This document shows positions 15,116 to 27,109 of a stretch of DNA of 64,000 nucleotides, one piece after another (position 1 is the first letter of the stretch; each line of letters starts with the position of its first letter). Under the pieces are notes generated by a model. That model was not told the origin of the DNA and searched no databases. It was given only the letters and a program-made list of their open reading frames with translations. The translations under genes were made by a program, and so were the position numbers. The stretch comes from Xiheimicrobium sp033763395 (GTDB lineage Bacteria; Myxococcota; Myxococcia; Myxococcales; Myxococcaceae), in NCBI GenBank assembly GCA_033763395.1, contig JANRKQ010000138.1, positions 1-64,000 on the forward strand, written 5' to 3'.

Positions 15116-16420
15116 ATGCGTCCCTACGAAGTCATCAAAGCCAAGCGTGACGGGCGGGAGCTCGAGCCCGCGACCATTCGTGCGTTCCTCGAGGGCTACG
15201 TGCGGGGTGACGTCACCGACTACCAGATGTCGGCGATGACGATGGCCATCTACTTCCGGGGGCTCACCGCGAAGGAGCTTGGCGCGTGGACCCGCGCGAT
15301 GCTCGAGAGCGGCGAGGTGCTCGACCTCTCCGAGACACCCGGCGTGAAGGTCGACAAGCACTCCACGGGCGGCGTCGGTGACAAGGTGTCGCTGAGCCTG
15401 GCGCCCCTGGCGGCCGCGTGCGGCGTGCCGGTGCCGATGATCTCGGGCCGCGGCCTGGGGCACACCGGTGGCACGCTGGACAAGCTCGAGTCGATCCCCG
15501 GGTTCCGAGTCGATCTGCAGATCCCCGACTACCGCCGGCTGGTGAAAGACGTGGGGGCGTGCCTCATCGGGCAGACCGCCACGCTCGCGCCGGCCGACAA
15601 GAAGCTCTACGCGCTGCGCGACGTCACCGCGACCGTCGACTGCATTCCCCTCATCGCGTCGTCGATCATGTCGAAGAAGCTCGCCGAGGGCATCGATGCG
15701 CTCGTGCTCGACGTCAAGGTGGGCTCTGGCGCGTTCATGAAGACGCTCGACGACGCGCGCACGCTCGCGCGGACGATGATCGGCATCGGCGGCGAGATGG
15801 GGAAGCAGGTGGTCGCGCTGTTGACCGACATGGACCAACCCCTGGGCCGAACGGTGGGCAACGCGCTCGAGGTGAAGGAGGCCGTCGAGATGCTCCGGGG
15901 ACAGGCGCCCGCCGACTACACCGAGCTGACGCTGGCGTTGACGGCCGAGATGCTCGTGCTGGGCAAGCAGGCGCCGACGATCGACGAGGCGCGCGCGAAG
16001 CTCGACGCGGTGATTCGCAGCGGCGCGGCGGAGCGGAAGTTCCACGAGATCGTGCGCGCGCAGGGAGGCGACCCCGCGGCGATCGTCGATCTCTCGCGGC
16101 TGCCTCGCGCTGCGAAGACGGTGTCGATCACCTCGGAGCACGCTGGCTTCGTCACGGGCATCGACTCCGAAGCGATCGGGCTGGCCGCGATGGCGCTGGG
16201 CGCGGGCCGCGAGAAGACGAGCGACGTGATCGATCCGGCGGTGGGCTTCGTGCTCGAGCGCAAGCTGGGCGACCGGGTGGCGCCCGGCGAGCCGCTCGTC
16301 ACGGCCCACGTGAACGACGAGCGCCGGCTGGACGAGGTGAAGCTGCGCGTCCGGGCAGCCTATCGCCTCGGGCCAGCAGCCCCGACGGCGCGGAGACTGG
16401 TCCTCGAGCGGTTGAGCTGA
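15116..16420 (+). CDS. deoA: Thymidine / pyrimidine-nucleoside phosphorylase
   Basis: This 434-residue enzyme has the usual length of bacterial pyrimidine-nucleoside phosphorylases. It begins MRPYEVIKAKRDGRELEPAT; the helical N-terminal domain contains DYQMSAMTMAIYFRGL. The phosphate-binding signature KHSTGGVGDKVSL lies near residue 82 and SGRGLGHTGGTLDKLES near 110. It catalyses reversible phosphorolysis of thymidine (and perhaps uridine) to base plus (deoxy)ribose-1-phosphate in nucleoside salvage. No other deo genes are adjacent. It stands alone between a divergent zinc-ribbon gene and convergent sensor kinases. Whether it prefers thymidine (DeoA) or is broad (Pdp) cannot be told from sequence alone. 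Confidence 0.95.
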   Translation: MRPYEVIKAKRDGRELEPATIRAFLEGYVRGDVTDYQMSAMTMAIYFRGLTAKELGAWTRAMLESGEVLDLSETPGVKVDKHSTGGVGDKVSLSLAPLAAACGVPVPMISGRGLGHTGGTLDKLESIPGFRVDLQIPDYRRLVKDVGACLIGQTATLAPADKKLYALRDVTATVDCIPLIASSIMSKKLAEGIDALVLDVKVGSGAFMKTLDDARTLARTMIGIGGEMGKQVVALLTDMDQPLGRTVGNALEVKEAVEMLRGQAPADYTELTLALTAEMLVLGKQAPTIDEARAKLDAVIRSGAAERKFHEIVRAQGGDPAAIVDLSRLPRAAKTVSITSEHAGFVTGIDSEAIGLAAMALGAGREKTSDVIDPAVGFVLERKLGDRVAPGEPLVTAHVNDERRLDEVKLRVRAAYRLGPAAPTARRLVLERLS

Positions 16421-16433
16421 GCTCCGAAGCCGC

Positions 16434-17950
<1,517 letters not shown>

Positions 17951-17954
<4 letters not shown>

Positions 17955-19090
17955 TCGGCAGCGGCCGGTGCCTTGTGCAGCCGAACGTGCACCGCGGTGC
18001 CTTGACCTGGCGCGGAGTCGATGCGCACCTCGCCGTCCCAGCGGGTGACGATCTGCTTCAGCACGGTGAGGCCGAGCCCCGTGCCCTGTCCGGGCGGCTT
18101 GGTGGTGAAGAAGGGGGTGAAGAGGCGCTCGCGCACCTCGGGAGGCATGCCGGGCCCGTTGTCGGCGACCGTCAAGCGGAGCCGGTCTTGCTCGTCGACG
18201 ACCTGCACCTCGATGCGCGCCGTGCGCTCGTGGCCAAGCGCATCACAGGCGTTGCCGAGGAGGTTGAGGAGCACCTGCTGGGCCTCGAGCGGCGTGGCGC
18301 GGGCGAGGGGCGCGTGTTGTGGCACGAGCACCCGCACGTCGATGTGCCGCGTGCGGCCGGCGGCGCGCATCATCGAGACGACGTCCTTCACCACCGAAGG
18401 GAGATCGACCGACTCGTCGGTCGGGCCCGACACGCGCGACACCTTCAGGACGGACTGCGCGAGCTCGGCGGCGTGCTGGGTCGACTGCTTGAGCGCCAGG
18501 TGGGCCTCGTCGTCGAGCAGATAGCCGCCCGGCGCCTTTTCGAGCGTGCCGAGCATCGATGAGAACACCGCCACGATGTTCTTGAGCTCGTGGCTGATGC
18601 CGGCGGCGAAGGTGCCGAGGGTGGCGAGGCGCTCCGCGTGGAAGAGCTGCTGCTGCACCTCACCCACCTGACGCCGGGCCGCTTCGCGCTCGGCTTCGAG
18701 CCACTTCCGGTACGCGCCCACCTGCAAGAGGTTGGTCACCCGCGCGCGGAGCTCGGGCCCGTGCACCGGCTTGCTCAAGAAGTCGTCAGCGCCCGCCTCG
18801 AGCCCCGCGACCCGGTCGGCGGCGCCGTCGAGCGCCGTCACGAGCACGATCGGCACCGCGGCCAGCTCAGGCCGTTGGCGCAGCCGCCGCGTGAGCTCGA
18901 AGCCATCGAGGCCGGGCATCATCACGTCGCACAACACGAGATCGGGAACGCCGCTCGCCAGCCCCTCAAGGAAGGCGCCGCCGCTGGCCCAGGTGCGGAC
19001 GTCATGACCGAGCGGCGTGAGGAGATCCGTCGCGGTCTTCCGGCTGCCGGGGTCGTCGTCCACCACGGCGATGTGCGGAGGCGCTGCCAT
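17951..19090 (-). CDS. Response regulator-histidine kinase fusion (REC-HisKA-HATPase)
   Basis: The protein has 379 residues from ATG 19090, where it begins MAAPPHIAVVDDDPGSRKTA; a longer in-frame start at 19180 adds no recognisable sequence. The receiver comes first (DDD 11-13, phosphoacceptor D55 in LCDVMMPGLDG, K107 in LSKPV). A coiled linker follows, then a HisKA-like segment with H167 (FAAGISHELKNIVAVF) and HATPase_c with DNGPGMPP and GTGLGLTVLKQI. Receiver-first kinases of this type receive phosphate from another kinase and pass it on. The partner is probably the PAS hybrid kinase encoded directly downstream and overlapping by 4 bases. It is soluble. The promoter must lie in 19091-19266, shared with the divergent FAS1 gene. 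Confidence 0.93.
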
Positions 19091-19199
19091 GGCTCCAAAG
19101 GTGTCGCCGAAGCGGCTGCACCGCAATGCGGGGTTCTCGTGAACGAATGTCGATTTCCGTGCGGGCTGGAACAGCACCATTACTTAGGCGCACCCTGAA

Positions 19200-19220
19200 C
19201 AAACCTTGAACAGGGGTTTG
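19200..19220. promoter_or_regulatory. Dyad in the shared intergenic region of kinase and FAS1 genes
   Basis: CAAACC (19200-19205) and GGTTTG (19215-19220) are exact inverted copies flanking 9 bases. This lies in the short divergent intergenic region between the REC-kinase start (19090) and the FAS1 lipoprotein start (19267). It could be a regulator site for either gene; no further support is visible. Confidence 0.35.
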
Positions 19221-19266
19221 GGCCGGAACGTCGTCTCAGGAAGCACTCAACCAAGGAGAATCACGA

Positions 19267-21330
19267 ATGAAAATGGGCGCGCACAGCGTCGGTGGTGTTG
19301 TGTTGTCTGCAGCACTGGCAGTGGTGTTGGCCGGATGCCCCGGACCGATGGACATGCCTGACGGCGGGTCGACGGGCGGCGGTTCATCGGCGGGTGGCTC
19401 GGCCGGCGGGAGCGCGGGCGGCTCGGCTGGTGGGAGCGCGGGCGGCTCGGCTGGTGGGAGCGCGGGCGGCTCGGCTGGCGGCGCCGGCGGCGGAATGGCG
19501 GCGGGCGACATCGTCGCGGTGGCGTCGGCCAACAACGACTTCTCGATTCTCGTGCAGGCGGTCCAGCGCGCTGGCCTCGTGAGCACCCTGCAGGCGGCCA
19601 CGCCGCGCAAGACGGTGTTCGCGCCCAACAACGCGGCCTTCACGCGGCTCTTCACGGCGCTCGGGGTCAGCAGCGTCAACGACCTGAGCGTCGACCAGCT
19701 GACCGTGGTGCTGAAGTACCACGTGCTCGAGGTCGAGGTGAACGGAGCGGCCGCCACGGCGCTCGCGGGCCAGACGCCTCCGGCGAACCGGGCCACCTCG
19801 CTCGGCGGCAGCATCGCGCTGACGCTGCAGGGCTCGACGATTCGCCTCGACGAGCGCGCCTCGGTCGTCGCTGCAGACGTGCCTGCGAGCAACGGCATCA
19901 TCCACGGGATCTCCGAGGTGTTGCTCCCGTCGATCCTCGACGTCGCGACGACGGACACGCGGTTCTCGAGCCTCGCCGCTGTTGTGGTGGCGTCGAATCA
20001 GCCCGCGTTGGTGGCGGCGCTCGACACCACGCGCGCCGACGGCGGCACGTACACCGTCTTCGCGCCGACGAACGCGGGCTTCGACGCGCTGGTGGGGGCG
20101 CTGCGCGGCGCTGACGACGGCGGCACCACGGGCATCAATGGCCTCGGCAGCTTCACGCCGGCGCAGCTGCGCCCGGTGCTGGCGTACCACGTGCTCCCGA
20201 CCCAGGTGACGGCCGCCGCGGTCCCGACGACCGCGACCAGCGTTCCCACCCTCGGCGGGAACGTGACGGTGCAGCGCACGACCAGCCCCGCGGCGGTGAC
20301 GGTGGACGGCGTGACGGTCGCGATCGCCGACATCTACACGGCCAACGGCGTCATCCACGCCATCCCGTCGGTCCTCCTGCCCAGCATCACCGACATCGCG
20401 ATCGGCTCGACCGGAACGCCGAACTTCACCAGCCTGGTGGCTGCGCTGCAGCTCGCCGACACGCTCCCTGACGGTGGGACGAACACCAACGGTCTGGTGG
20501 CGGCGCTCGACACGACGCGCGCTGACGGTGGGCTCTACACGGTGTTCGCGCCCCCGAACCCGGCGTTCGATGCGACGGTGGCCGCCCTTCGTGGCACCGA
20601 TGACGGCGGCACGACGGGCATCAACGCGCTCACGAGCTTCACGCCCGCCCAGATCACGCCGATCTTGAAGTACCACGTGGTGCCTTCGCAGATCCTCGCG
20701 TCTCAGGTCCCGACGACGGCCACCGCGGTCGCGACGCTGGGCGGCAACGTGCAAGCGCAGCGCACGGGCGCCAGCGTCACCGTCGATGGCCGTGCGGTGA
20801 CGGCCGCCAACATCTTCGCGAAGAACGGCGTCATTCATGTGATCGATGGCGTGATGCTCCCCAGCATCGCGGACGTCGTGACGACGGAGCCGAGCCTGTC
20901 GGGTCTGGCGTCGCTCGTCGGTGGCGCCTCGACGGTGGCGACCGCGCTCGACGGCACGACAGCCTTCACGCTGTTTGCGCCCAACAACGCGGCGGTGGCG
21001 GGCATCCCCGCGCCGGCGCCGACGGGCCAGGCGCTGGCGAACGTCCTGCTCCTCCACGCCGGCACGTCGGTGGGCTCTGGCGCGGGGGCCGTCAACTCGC
21101 CGATCTACGCGACCACGGTGCTCGGGCTGTCGGGGCCGGTCGACCTCTCGACGGCGCTGACGGCGCGCACGCTCCGTGTCGGGCCGCTGACCGGGACCGT
21201 CCGCGTGGCGGCGAACCCGGCGTCTGGTGGCCCGGCGACCCTCACCGGCTCGTCGTTCCAGGTGACCCAGCCGAACCTGTTCACCTCGAACGGCGTCATC
21301 CACATCATCAACGGCGTACTCCTGCCGTAG
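19267..21330 (+). CDS. Lipoprotein with four FAS1 (fasciclin) domains
   Basis: The protein has 687 residues. A lipoprotein signal peptide ends at lipobox LAGC (C24). A Gly/Ser/Ala linker spans residues 33-76, and four FAS1 domains follow at about 80-222, 223-378, 379-540 and 541-687. Each domain carries the conserved start VFAPxNxAF and the terminal motif NGVIHxIxxVLLP. FAS1 domains mediate cell-cell or cell-matrix adhesion. The lipid anchor plus flexible spacer would display them at the outer surface, though whether it is surface-exposed is inference. An AGGAG ribosome site precedes the ATG by about 10 bases, and a strong intrinsic terminator follows, so it is a monocistronic unit. Confidence 0.93.
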   Translation: MKMGAHSVGGVVLSAALAVVLAGCPGPMDMPDGGSTGGGSSAGGSAGGSAGGSAGGSAGGSAGGSAGGSAGGAGGGMAAGDIVAVASANNDFSILVQAVQRAGLVSTLQAATPRKTVFAPNNAAFTRLFTALGVSSVNDLSVDQLTVVLKYHVLEVEVNGAAATALAGQTPPANRATSLGGSIALTLQGSTIRLDERASVVAADVPASNGIIHGISEVLLPSILDVATTDTRFSSLAAVVVASNQPALVAALDTTRADGGTYTVFAPTNAGFDALVGALRGADDGGTTGINGLGSFTPAQLRPVLAYHVLPTQVTAAAVPTTATSVPTLGGNVTVQRTTSPAAVTVDGVTVAIADIYTANGVIHAIPSVLLPSITDIAIGSTGTPNFTSLVAALQLADTLPDGGTNTNGLVAALDTTRADGGLYTVFAPPNPAFDATVAALRGTDDGGTTGINALTSFTPAQITPILKYHVVPSQILASQVPTTATAVATLGGNVQAQRTGASVTVDGRAVTAANIFAKNGVIHVIDGVMLPSIADVVTTEPSLSGLASLVGGASTVATALDGTTAFTLFAPNNAAVAGIPAPAPTGQALANVLLLHAGTSVGSGAGAVNSPIYATTVLGLSGPVDLSTALTARTLRVGPLTGTVRVAANPASGGPATLTGSSFQVTQPNLFTSNGVIHIINGVLLP
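19363..19494 (+). repeat. Gly-Ser-Ala linker repeat in the FAS1 lipoprotein gene
   Basis: About 44 codons encode repeated SAGG units, with the DNA unit GGCTCGGCTGGTGGGAGCGC present in near-identical tandem copies. Near-identity at DNA level means copy number can change by slippage, altering the spacer between lipid anchor and adhesive domains. Confidence 0.85.
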
Positions 21331-21353
21331 TCGGTCCTCTGGGCTGACGTGGC

Positions 21354-21393
21354 GGGGCGGTGGAGCCAGACCTCCACCGCCCCGTTTTCTTTT
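21354..21393 (+). terminator. Rho-independent terminator after the FAS1 gene
   Basis: GGGGCGGTGGAG (21354-21365) pairs perfectly with CTCCACCGCCCC (21372-21383) around a 6-base CCAGAC loop. GTTTTCTTTTT follows. It starts 24 bases after the FAS1 stop codon. This is the clearest intrinsic terminator in the window. Confidence 0.93.
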
Positions 21394-21692
21394 TGGGGTG
21401 GCCGCGGTGCGGTGGGCCACGCCCGGGTGGGCTGCCACGCGAGCGCCGTGGGGCTGCTGTCGCGCACCTCACACGTCGCCGCGTCGCTCGCCGCGATGCG
21501 CGACGGAGCCCGCTTCAGCTCAAACGTCACCACCTGGCCCTCGACTCGCTTCACCGCCGAGCGCTGGTCCCAGGTCATGCCACCATCGGCTGCTGCCGCT
21601 CCGAGCTGGAGGCCGTGCTCTTTGGTGCGCTGCGCCGCTGGTCGTCCCCGACGTGGTGGCGCGAACGCCGGGGCTGGGGCAGACAGCGGGGC
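21394..21692. other. Gap between FAS1 terminator and pruA with no supported gene
   Basis: Open frames cross this stretch on both strands, but all run through the terminator or into neighbouring genes and none has a convincing start or family resemblance. It presumably holds the pruA promoter; I could not pick out clear -35/-10 boxes. Confidence 0.5.
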
Positions 21693-23327
21693 ATGGTGAC
21701 CGCCAACCTGCGAGTGCCCCCGCCGTCGAATGAACCCGTGAAGTCCTACGCGCCCGGCTCGCCGGAGCGGGTCGAGCTCAAGGCCGCCCTCAGCCGCCTG
21801 GTGAGCGAGCGCCCCGAGATCCCCGTGCGCATCGGTTCGCGGGCGGTGAGCACCGGCCGGCTCGAGACCATTCGTTCGCCCCATCGGCACAGCCAGGTGC
21901 TGGGCACGTTTCACGAAGCCGGGGCGGACGACGCGAAGGCCGCGATCGACGTGGCGCTCGCTGCGAAGCCAGCGTGGAGCTCGATGGCGTTCGGCGATCG
22001 CGCCGCCATCTTCCTGCGCGCCGCCGAGCTGCTCACCACGAGGTACCGCCCCCTGCTCAACGCCGCCACGATGCTGGGCCAGTCGAAGACGGCGCATCAG
22101 GCCGAGATCGACGCGGCCTGTGAGGCCATCGACTTCCTGCGCTTCAACGTGCACTTCGCGCAGACGCTGCTCGATCAGCAGCCGCTGTCGGCGCCCGGCA
22201 TGTGGAACCAGACGGACTACCGGCCGCTCGACGGCTTCGTCTTCGCCGTCACGCCCTTCAACTTCACCGCCATCGCGCTCAACCTCTGCACCGCGCCCGC
22301 GCTCATGGGCAACGTGGTGGTCTTCAAGCCGGCCCAGACGGCGATGCTCTCGGCGCACTGGATCATGGAGCTGTTGCGCGAGGCAGGGCTCCCCGACGGG
22401 GTCATCACGATGTTGCCCGGCCCCGGCCCTGCCATCGGAGGCGTGGCGCTGAACCACCCGGACCTCGGAGGGCTCCACTTCACCGGCTCCACCAGCACGT
22501 TCAACATGATGTGGCGCACGGTGGGCGAGAACATCGCCCGGTACCGACAGTACCCGCGGCTCGTCGGCGAGACCGGCGGGAAGGACTTCATCTTCGTTCA
22601 CCCGTCGGCTGCCGACGATCTCGACGCGGTGGCGACGGCCATCGTGCGCGGCGGCTTCGAGTTCCAGGGGCAGAAGTGCTCGGCCTGCTCGCGCGTCTTC
22701 GTGCCGCAGTCGTTGTGGCCGAAGCTGAAAGAGCGCCTGGTGCCGATGATCGAGGCGCTGCGCATGGGCGACGTCGCCGACTTCCGCAACTTCATGGGCG
22801 CGGTCATCGACGAGAAGAGCTTCGCGAACGCGTCGAAGTACCTCGAGCTGGCGAAGGGCCCTGACGCGAAGGTGCTCGCCGGGGGCACGGCCGATCGGAG
22901 CGAAGGCTGGTACATTCGGCCCACGCTGGTCGAGTGCGCCACTCCGACCCACCGCCTGATGGTCGAAGAGATCTTCGCGCCCATCGTGAGCCTGGTGACG
23001 TACCCCGACGCCCAGGTGGTCGAGGCGCTGCGGGCCTGCGACCGGGCCTCGCCCTACGCCTTGACGGGCGCGGTCTTCGCGCGCGACCGGCAGGCCATTG
23101 CCCTGGCCTCACACGAGCTGCGTCACGCGGCCGGCAACTTCTATGTGAACGACAAGCCCACTGGCGCCGTCGTCGGCCAGCAGCCCTTCGGCGGGAGCCG
23201 TGCCTCGGGCACCAACGACAAGGCCGGCTCGCTCCTCAACCTCGTGCGGTGGACGTCGCCGCGCACCATCAAGGAGACCTTCGCGCCGCCGACCACGGTC
23301 GGGTACCCGTTCATGGGCGCCGAGTAG
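21693..23327 (+). CDS. pruA: L-glutamate gamma-semialdehyde (1-pyrroline-5-carboxylate) dehydrogenase
   Basis: The protein is 544 residues from ATG 21693; the frame upstream is non-coding in character, and a GTG follows immediately. It belongs to the stand-alone ALDH4-type P5C dehydrogenases of about 540 residues, not the PutA fusion. The N-terminus PSNEPVKSYAPGSPERVEL is typical. Other motifs are FAVTPFNFTAIALNL, catalytic Glu in LVGETGGKDF, catalytic Cys in GFEFQGQKCSACSR, and the substrate region VVGQQPFGGSRASGTNDKAG. It oxidises glutamate semialdehyde to glutamate with NAD+, the second step of proline breakdown. No proline dehydrogenase gene is adjacent. Confidence 0.94.
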   Translation: MVTANLRVPPPSNEPVKSYAPGSPERVELKAALSRLVSERPEIPVRIGSRAVSTGRLETIRSPHRHSQVLGTFHEAGADDAKAAIDVALAAKPAWSSMAFGDRAAIFLRAAELLTTRYRPLLNAATMLGQSKTAHQAEIDAACEAIDFLRFNVHFAQTLLDQQPLSAPGMWNQTDYRPLDGFVFAVTPFNFTAIALNLCTAPALMGNVVVFKPAQTAMLSAHWIMELLREAGLPDGVITMLPGPGPAIGGVALNHPDLGGLHFTGSTSTFNMMWRTVGENIARYRQYPRLVGETGGKDFIFVHPSAADDLDAVATAIVRGGFEFQGQKCSACSRVFVPQSLWPKLKERLVPMIEALRMGDVADFRNFMGAVIDEKSFANASKYLELAKGPDAKVLAGGTADRSEGWYIRPTLVECATPTHRLMVEEIFAPIVSLVTYPDAQVVEALRACDRASPYALTGAVFARDRQAIALASHELRHAAGNFYVNDKPTGAVVGQQPFGGSRASGTNDKAGSLLNLVRWTSPRTIKETFAPPTTVGYPFMGAE

Positions 23328-23388
23328 CGCGCTCCGTGCAAATGCAACTGGAAATCGGGGGTCGGCCTGGGTTACACCTGCAACAGTC

Positions 23389-23838
23389 ATGGCCTACGAT
23401 CTCACGCCGTCCCTCGATGAGCTGAAGTCCACCATTCGGAAAGCAGGCTTGCGCAGCACGGCGCCGCGCATCGCGGTGCTCCGGCGGCTGTCGGTCGCCA
23501 GCACGCCGGTGTCGCACGGAGAGCTGGTCGACGTGCTCGCCTCAGATGGAATGGATCGCACGACGATCTACCGGAACCTGGTCGATCTGACCGAGGTGGG
23601 CCTGGTGTCGCGCACCGATCTCGGCGACCACGTGTGGCGCTTCGAGCTCAAGCGCAGCAAGGGCAACGGCGACGACGCCCGGCACCCGCACTTCACGTGC
23701 TCCACGTGCGGGGCGGTGTCCTGCCTACCTGAGGTCACGCTGAAGGTGAAGCCGGGCAAGGGCGTGCCGAAGGCGCTCGCGAAGCAGCAGGTCGAGATTC
23801 AGCTCCGCGGTACGTGTGACACCTGCGCCGCGGCATGA
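23389..23838 (+). CDS. Fur-family metal-responsive regulator
   Basis: This 149-residue protein has a winged-helix domain at about 10-85 (RSTAPRIAVLRRLSVASTPVSH, then MDRTTIYRNLVDLTEVGLV, the Fur recognition helix). The C-terminal dimerisation domain has a structural Zn site of two CxxC pairs (CSTCG near 102 and CDTC near 144). The usual HHHDH metal patch is reduced to HPHFTC. The start at ATG 23389 fits the family. Its stop overlaps the start of the CDF exporter by 4 bases, so it very likely controls, and is coupled to, metal export. The metal could be Zn, Ni or Co; the sequence does not decide. Confidence 0.9.
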   Translation: MAYDLTPSLDELKSTIRKAGLRSTAPRIAVLRRLSVASTPVSHGELVDVLASDGMDRTTIYRNLVDLTEVGLVSRTDLGDHVWRFELKRSKGNGDDARHPHFTCSTCGAVSCLPEVTLKVKPGKGVPKALAKQQVEIQLRGTCDTCAAA

Positions 23839-24881
23839 CCCCCGCGAGCGAGGTCACCGAGGCCGACTGCTCGGCCCGCCAGGCGCCCCCCGTTCCCCAC
23901 GGCGGAGAGCGGCGCACCCGCGTCGTCGTGGGGCTGACCGCGGTGATGATGGTCGCCGAGCTGATCGCCGGCTACCTCACGCACTCCCTCGCCCTCACGG
24001 CCGACGGCTGGCACATGGCCACCCATGTCGGCGCGCTGGGGCTGTCGGCGGTCGCCTACTGGTACGCCCGCACGCGCGCGGCCGAGACCCGCTTCGCGTT
24101 CGGCACCGGCAAGGTCTACGCGCTCGCGGGCTTCACCAGTTCGACGTTGCTGCTGCTGGTCTCGTTCGAGATGGTGTCGAGTGGAATTCAGCGCCTCATC
24201 GAGCCCGAGGCCGTGCACTTCGCCGATGCGCTCCCGGTCGCGATCATCGGCCTGTTGGTGAACCTCGCGTCAGCGTGGCTGCTCGGGGGCTCGCACGATC
24301 ACGGCCATCATGATCATGCGCACCACGATCACGCCCATCACGGTCACGCGCACCACGACGGTCACGGCCATTCTCATGCCAACGAGGCCACGACGGCGGG
24401 CGCAGTCGACGGGAGCGCCGAGCTTCGGAAGTCACTGCACGAGCACGGCCATGACCAGAACTTGAGGGCCGCCTATCTGCACGTCGTTGCGGACGCGCTG
24501 ACCAGCCTCCTGGCGATCCTCGCGCTGGTGGCCGGCCGGTCCTTCGCGGTCACCTGGCTCGATCCCGTGGTGGCGCTCGTGGCGGCGGCGGTGATTCTCC
24601 GGTGGGCCTGGGGCCTCATCACCGACTGTGCGCGTCAGCTCATCGATCTCGGTCCTTCCGTTGCCCTGCGCGAGAAGGTCAAGGCGACGCTCGAGGGGCT
24701 CGGGGACACGGAGGTGCGCGATCTCCACCTCTGGCACGTGGGGCCGACGCAGCTCGTCTGCGTGGCCTCGGTGACCTCGAGCGGCGCGGTGTCTCTCGCG
24801 GACTACAAGCGCGCCGTTCGCGCGGTCGTGCCCGTCGATCACCTCACCATCGAGATCGGTCCTCGGGGCGACGCCGCCTGA
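23835..24881 (+). CDS. dmeF: CDF metal exporter, DmeF-like (Co/Ni/Zn)
   Basis: This 348-residue cation diffusion facilitator has six predicted membrane helices. The first metal site is in LTADGWHMATH (D57, H60) and the second in YLHVVADALTS. A His/Asp-rich cytoplasmic loop lies at residues 154-181, with about 15 His in 28 residues. The DGWHMATH and FAFGTGKVYALAGF signatures match the DmeF branch, whose characterised members export Co2+ and Ni2+ in exchange for protons. Coupling to a Fur-type regulator, not the RcnR/CsoR-type DmeR, is unusual. The PAP2 gene begins one base after its stop. Confidence 0.88.
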   Translation: MTPASEVTEADCSARQAPPVPHGGERRTRVVVGLTAVMMVAELIAGYLTHSLALTADGWHMATHVGALGLSAVAYWYARTRAAETRFAFGTGKVYALAGFTSSTLLLLVSFEMVSSGIQRLIEPEAVHFADALPVAIIGLLVNLASAWLLGGSHDHGHHDHAHHDHAHHGHAHHDGHGHSHANEATTAGAVDGSAELRKSLHEHGHDQNLRAAYLHVVADALTSLLAILALVAGRSFAVTWLDPVVALVAAAVILRWAWGLITDCARQLIDLGPSVALREKVKATLEGLGDTEVRDLHLWHVGPTQLVCVASVTSSGAVSLADYKRAVRAVVPVDHLTIEIGPRGDAA

Positions 24882-24882
24882 C

Positions 24883-25461
24883 ATGTCGAGCGCGGGGCTC
24901 GTGGACGTCCGCTGGGCGTGGGACGAGGCGCTGTTCCACGCCCTCAACGGTCTGGGCTTCGGGTGGCTCGACGCGATCTTCGTCGCGGCCTCGTCGCGGG
25001 AGTTCGGCGTGGTGTCGCTGCTTGGCTTCGTCGCGCTGCTGTCGGTGCGGCTCAAGGGGCAGGTGCTGCTGCCGCTGGCCCAGCTCACCATCGCCTTCGG
25101 GCTCTCGGACAGCGTTGGGGCGCGCATCCTCAAGCCGATGTTCGCTCGGCTGAGGCCCAGCTTCGCGTTGGGGGACGCCGCGCGGGTGTTGAGCCCCGCC
25201 GCGAATGTCGGCTCGATGCCCTCACTGCATGCCGCGAACGCCTTTGCGGTGGCGACGGTGGTGACGCTGGCGTGGCCGCGGGCCGGGCTGGTGGCGCTCC
25301 CGATCGCGACGCTCATCGCCGTCAGCCGCGTCGGCGTCGGTGTTCACTGGCCGAGCGACGTCCTCGCAGGGCTGGCCTGGGGCACGTTGGTGGCACTGGG
25401 CGTCGTGTTCGGATCGCGGGCGCTGCTCACCCGCCGGCGGGGCCCACCGCCGACGTCATGA
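24883..25461 (+). CDS. PAP2-family membrane phosphatase
   Basis: This 192-residue integral membrane protein has the three PAP2 phosphatase motifs: KPMFARLRP near 85, SMPSLHAANAF near 110 and SRVGVGVHWPSDVLAG near 150, with both catalytic His. Five or so hydrophobic helices are visible. Family members dephosphorylate lipid phosphates such as undecaprenyl pyrophosphate or phosphatidate. It starts one base after the exporter gene's stop, so it is co-transcribed with the fur/dmeF pair. Why a lipid phosphatase sits with metal export is unclear. Confidence 0.9.
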   Translation: MSSAGLVDVRWAWDEALFHALNGLGFGWLDAIFVAASSREFGVVSLLGFVALLSVRLKGQVLLPLAQLTIAFGLSDSVGARILKPMFARLRPSFALGDAARVLSPAANVGSMPSLHAANAFAVATVVTLAWPRAGLVALPIATLIAVSRVGVGVHWPSDVLAGLAWGTLVALGVVFGSRALLTRRRGPPPTS

Positions 25462-25505
25462 CGGAGCGACGCCTTGTGGGGTGAGCCGTCGCAGCGACGC
25501 TCGGT

Positions 25506-27107
<1,602 letters not shown>

Positions 27108-27109
27108 GC

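Noticed and set aside
21349..21699. Possible small genes between the FAS1 terminator and pruA, both strands
   Set aside because: They run through the terminator or into neighbours, have no ribosome site, and show no family resemblance.
24296..24390. CAC/CAT-rich tandem pattern considered as a non-coding repeat or CRISPR-like array
   Set aside because: It is in frame and encodes the His-rich metal loop of the CDF exporter.
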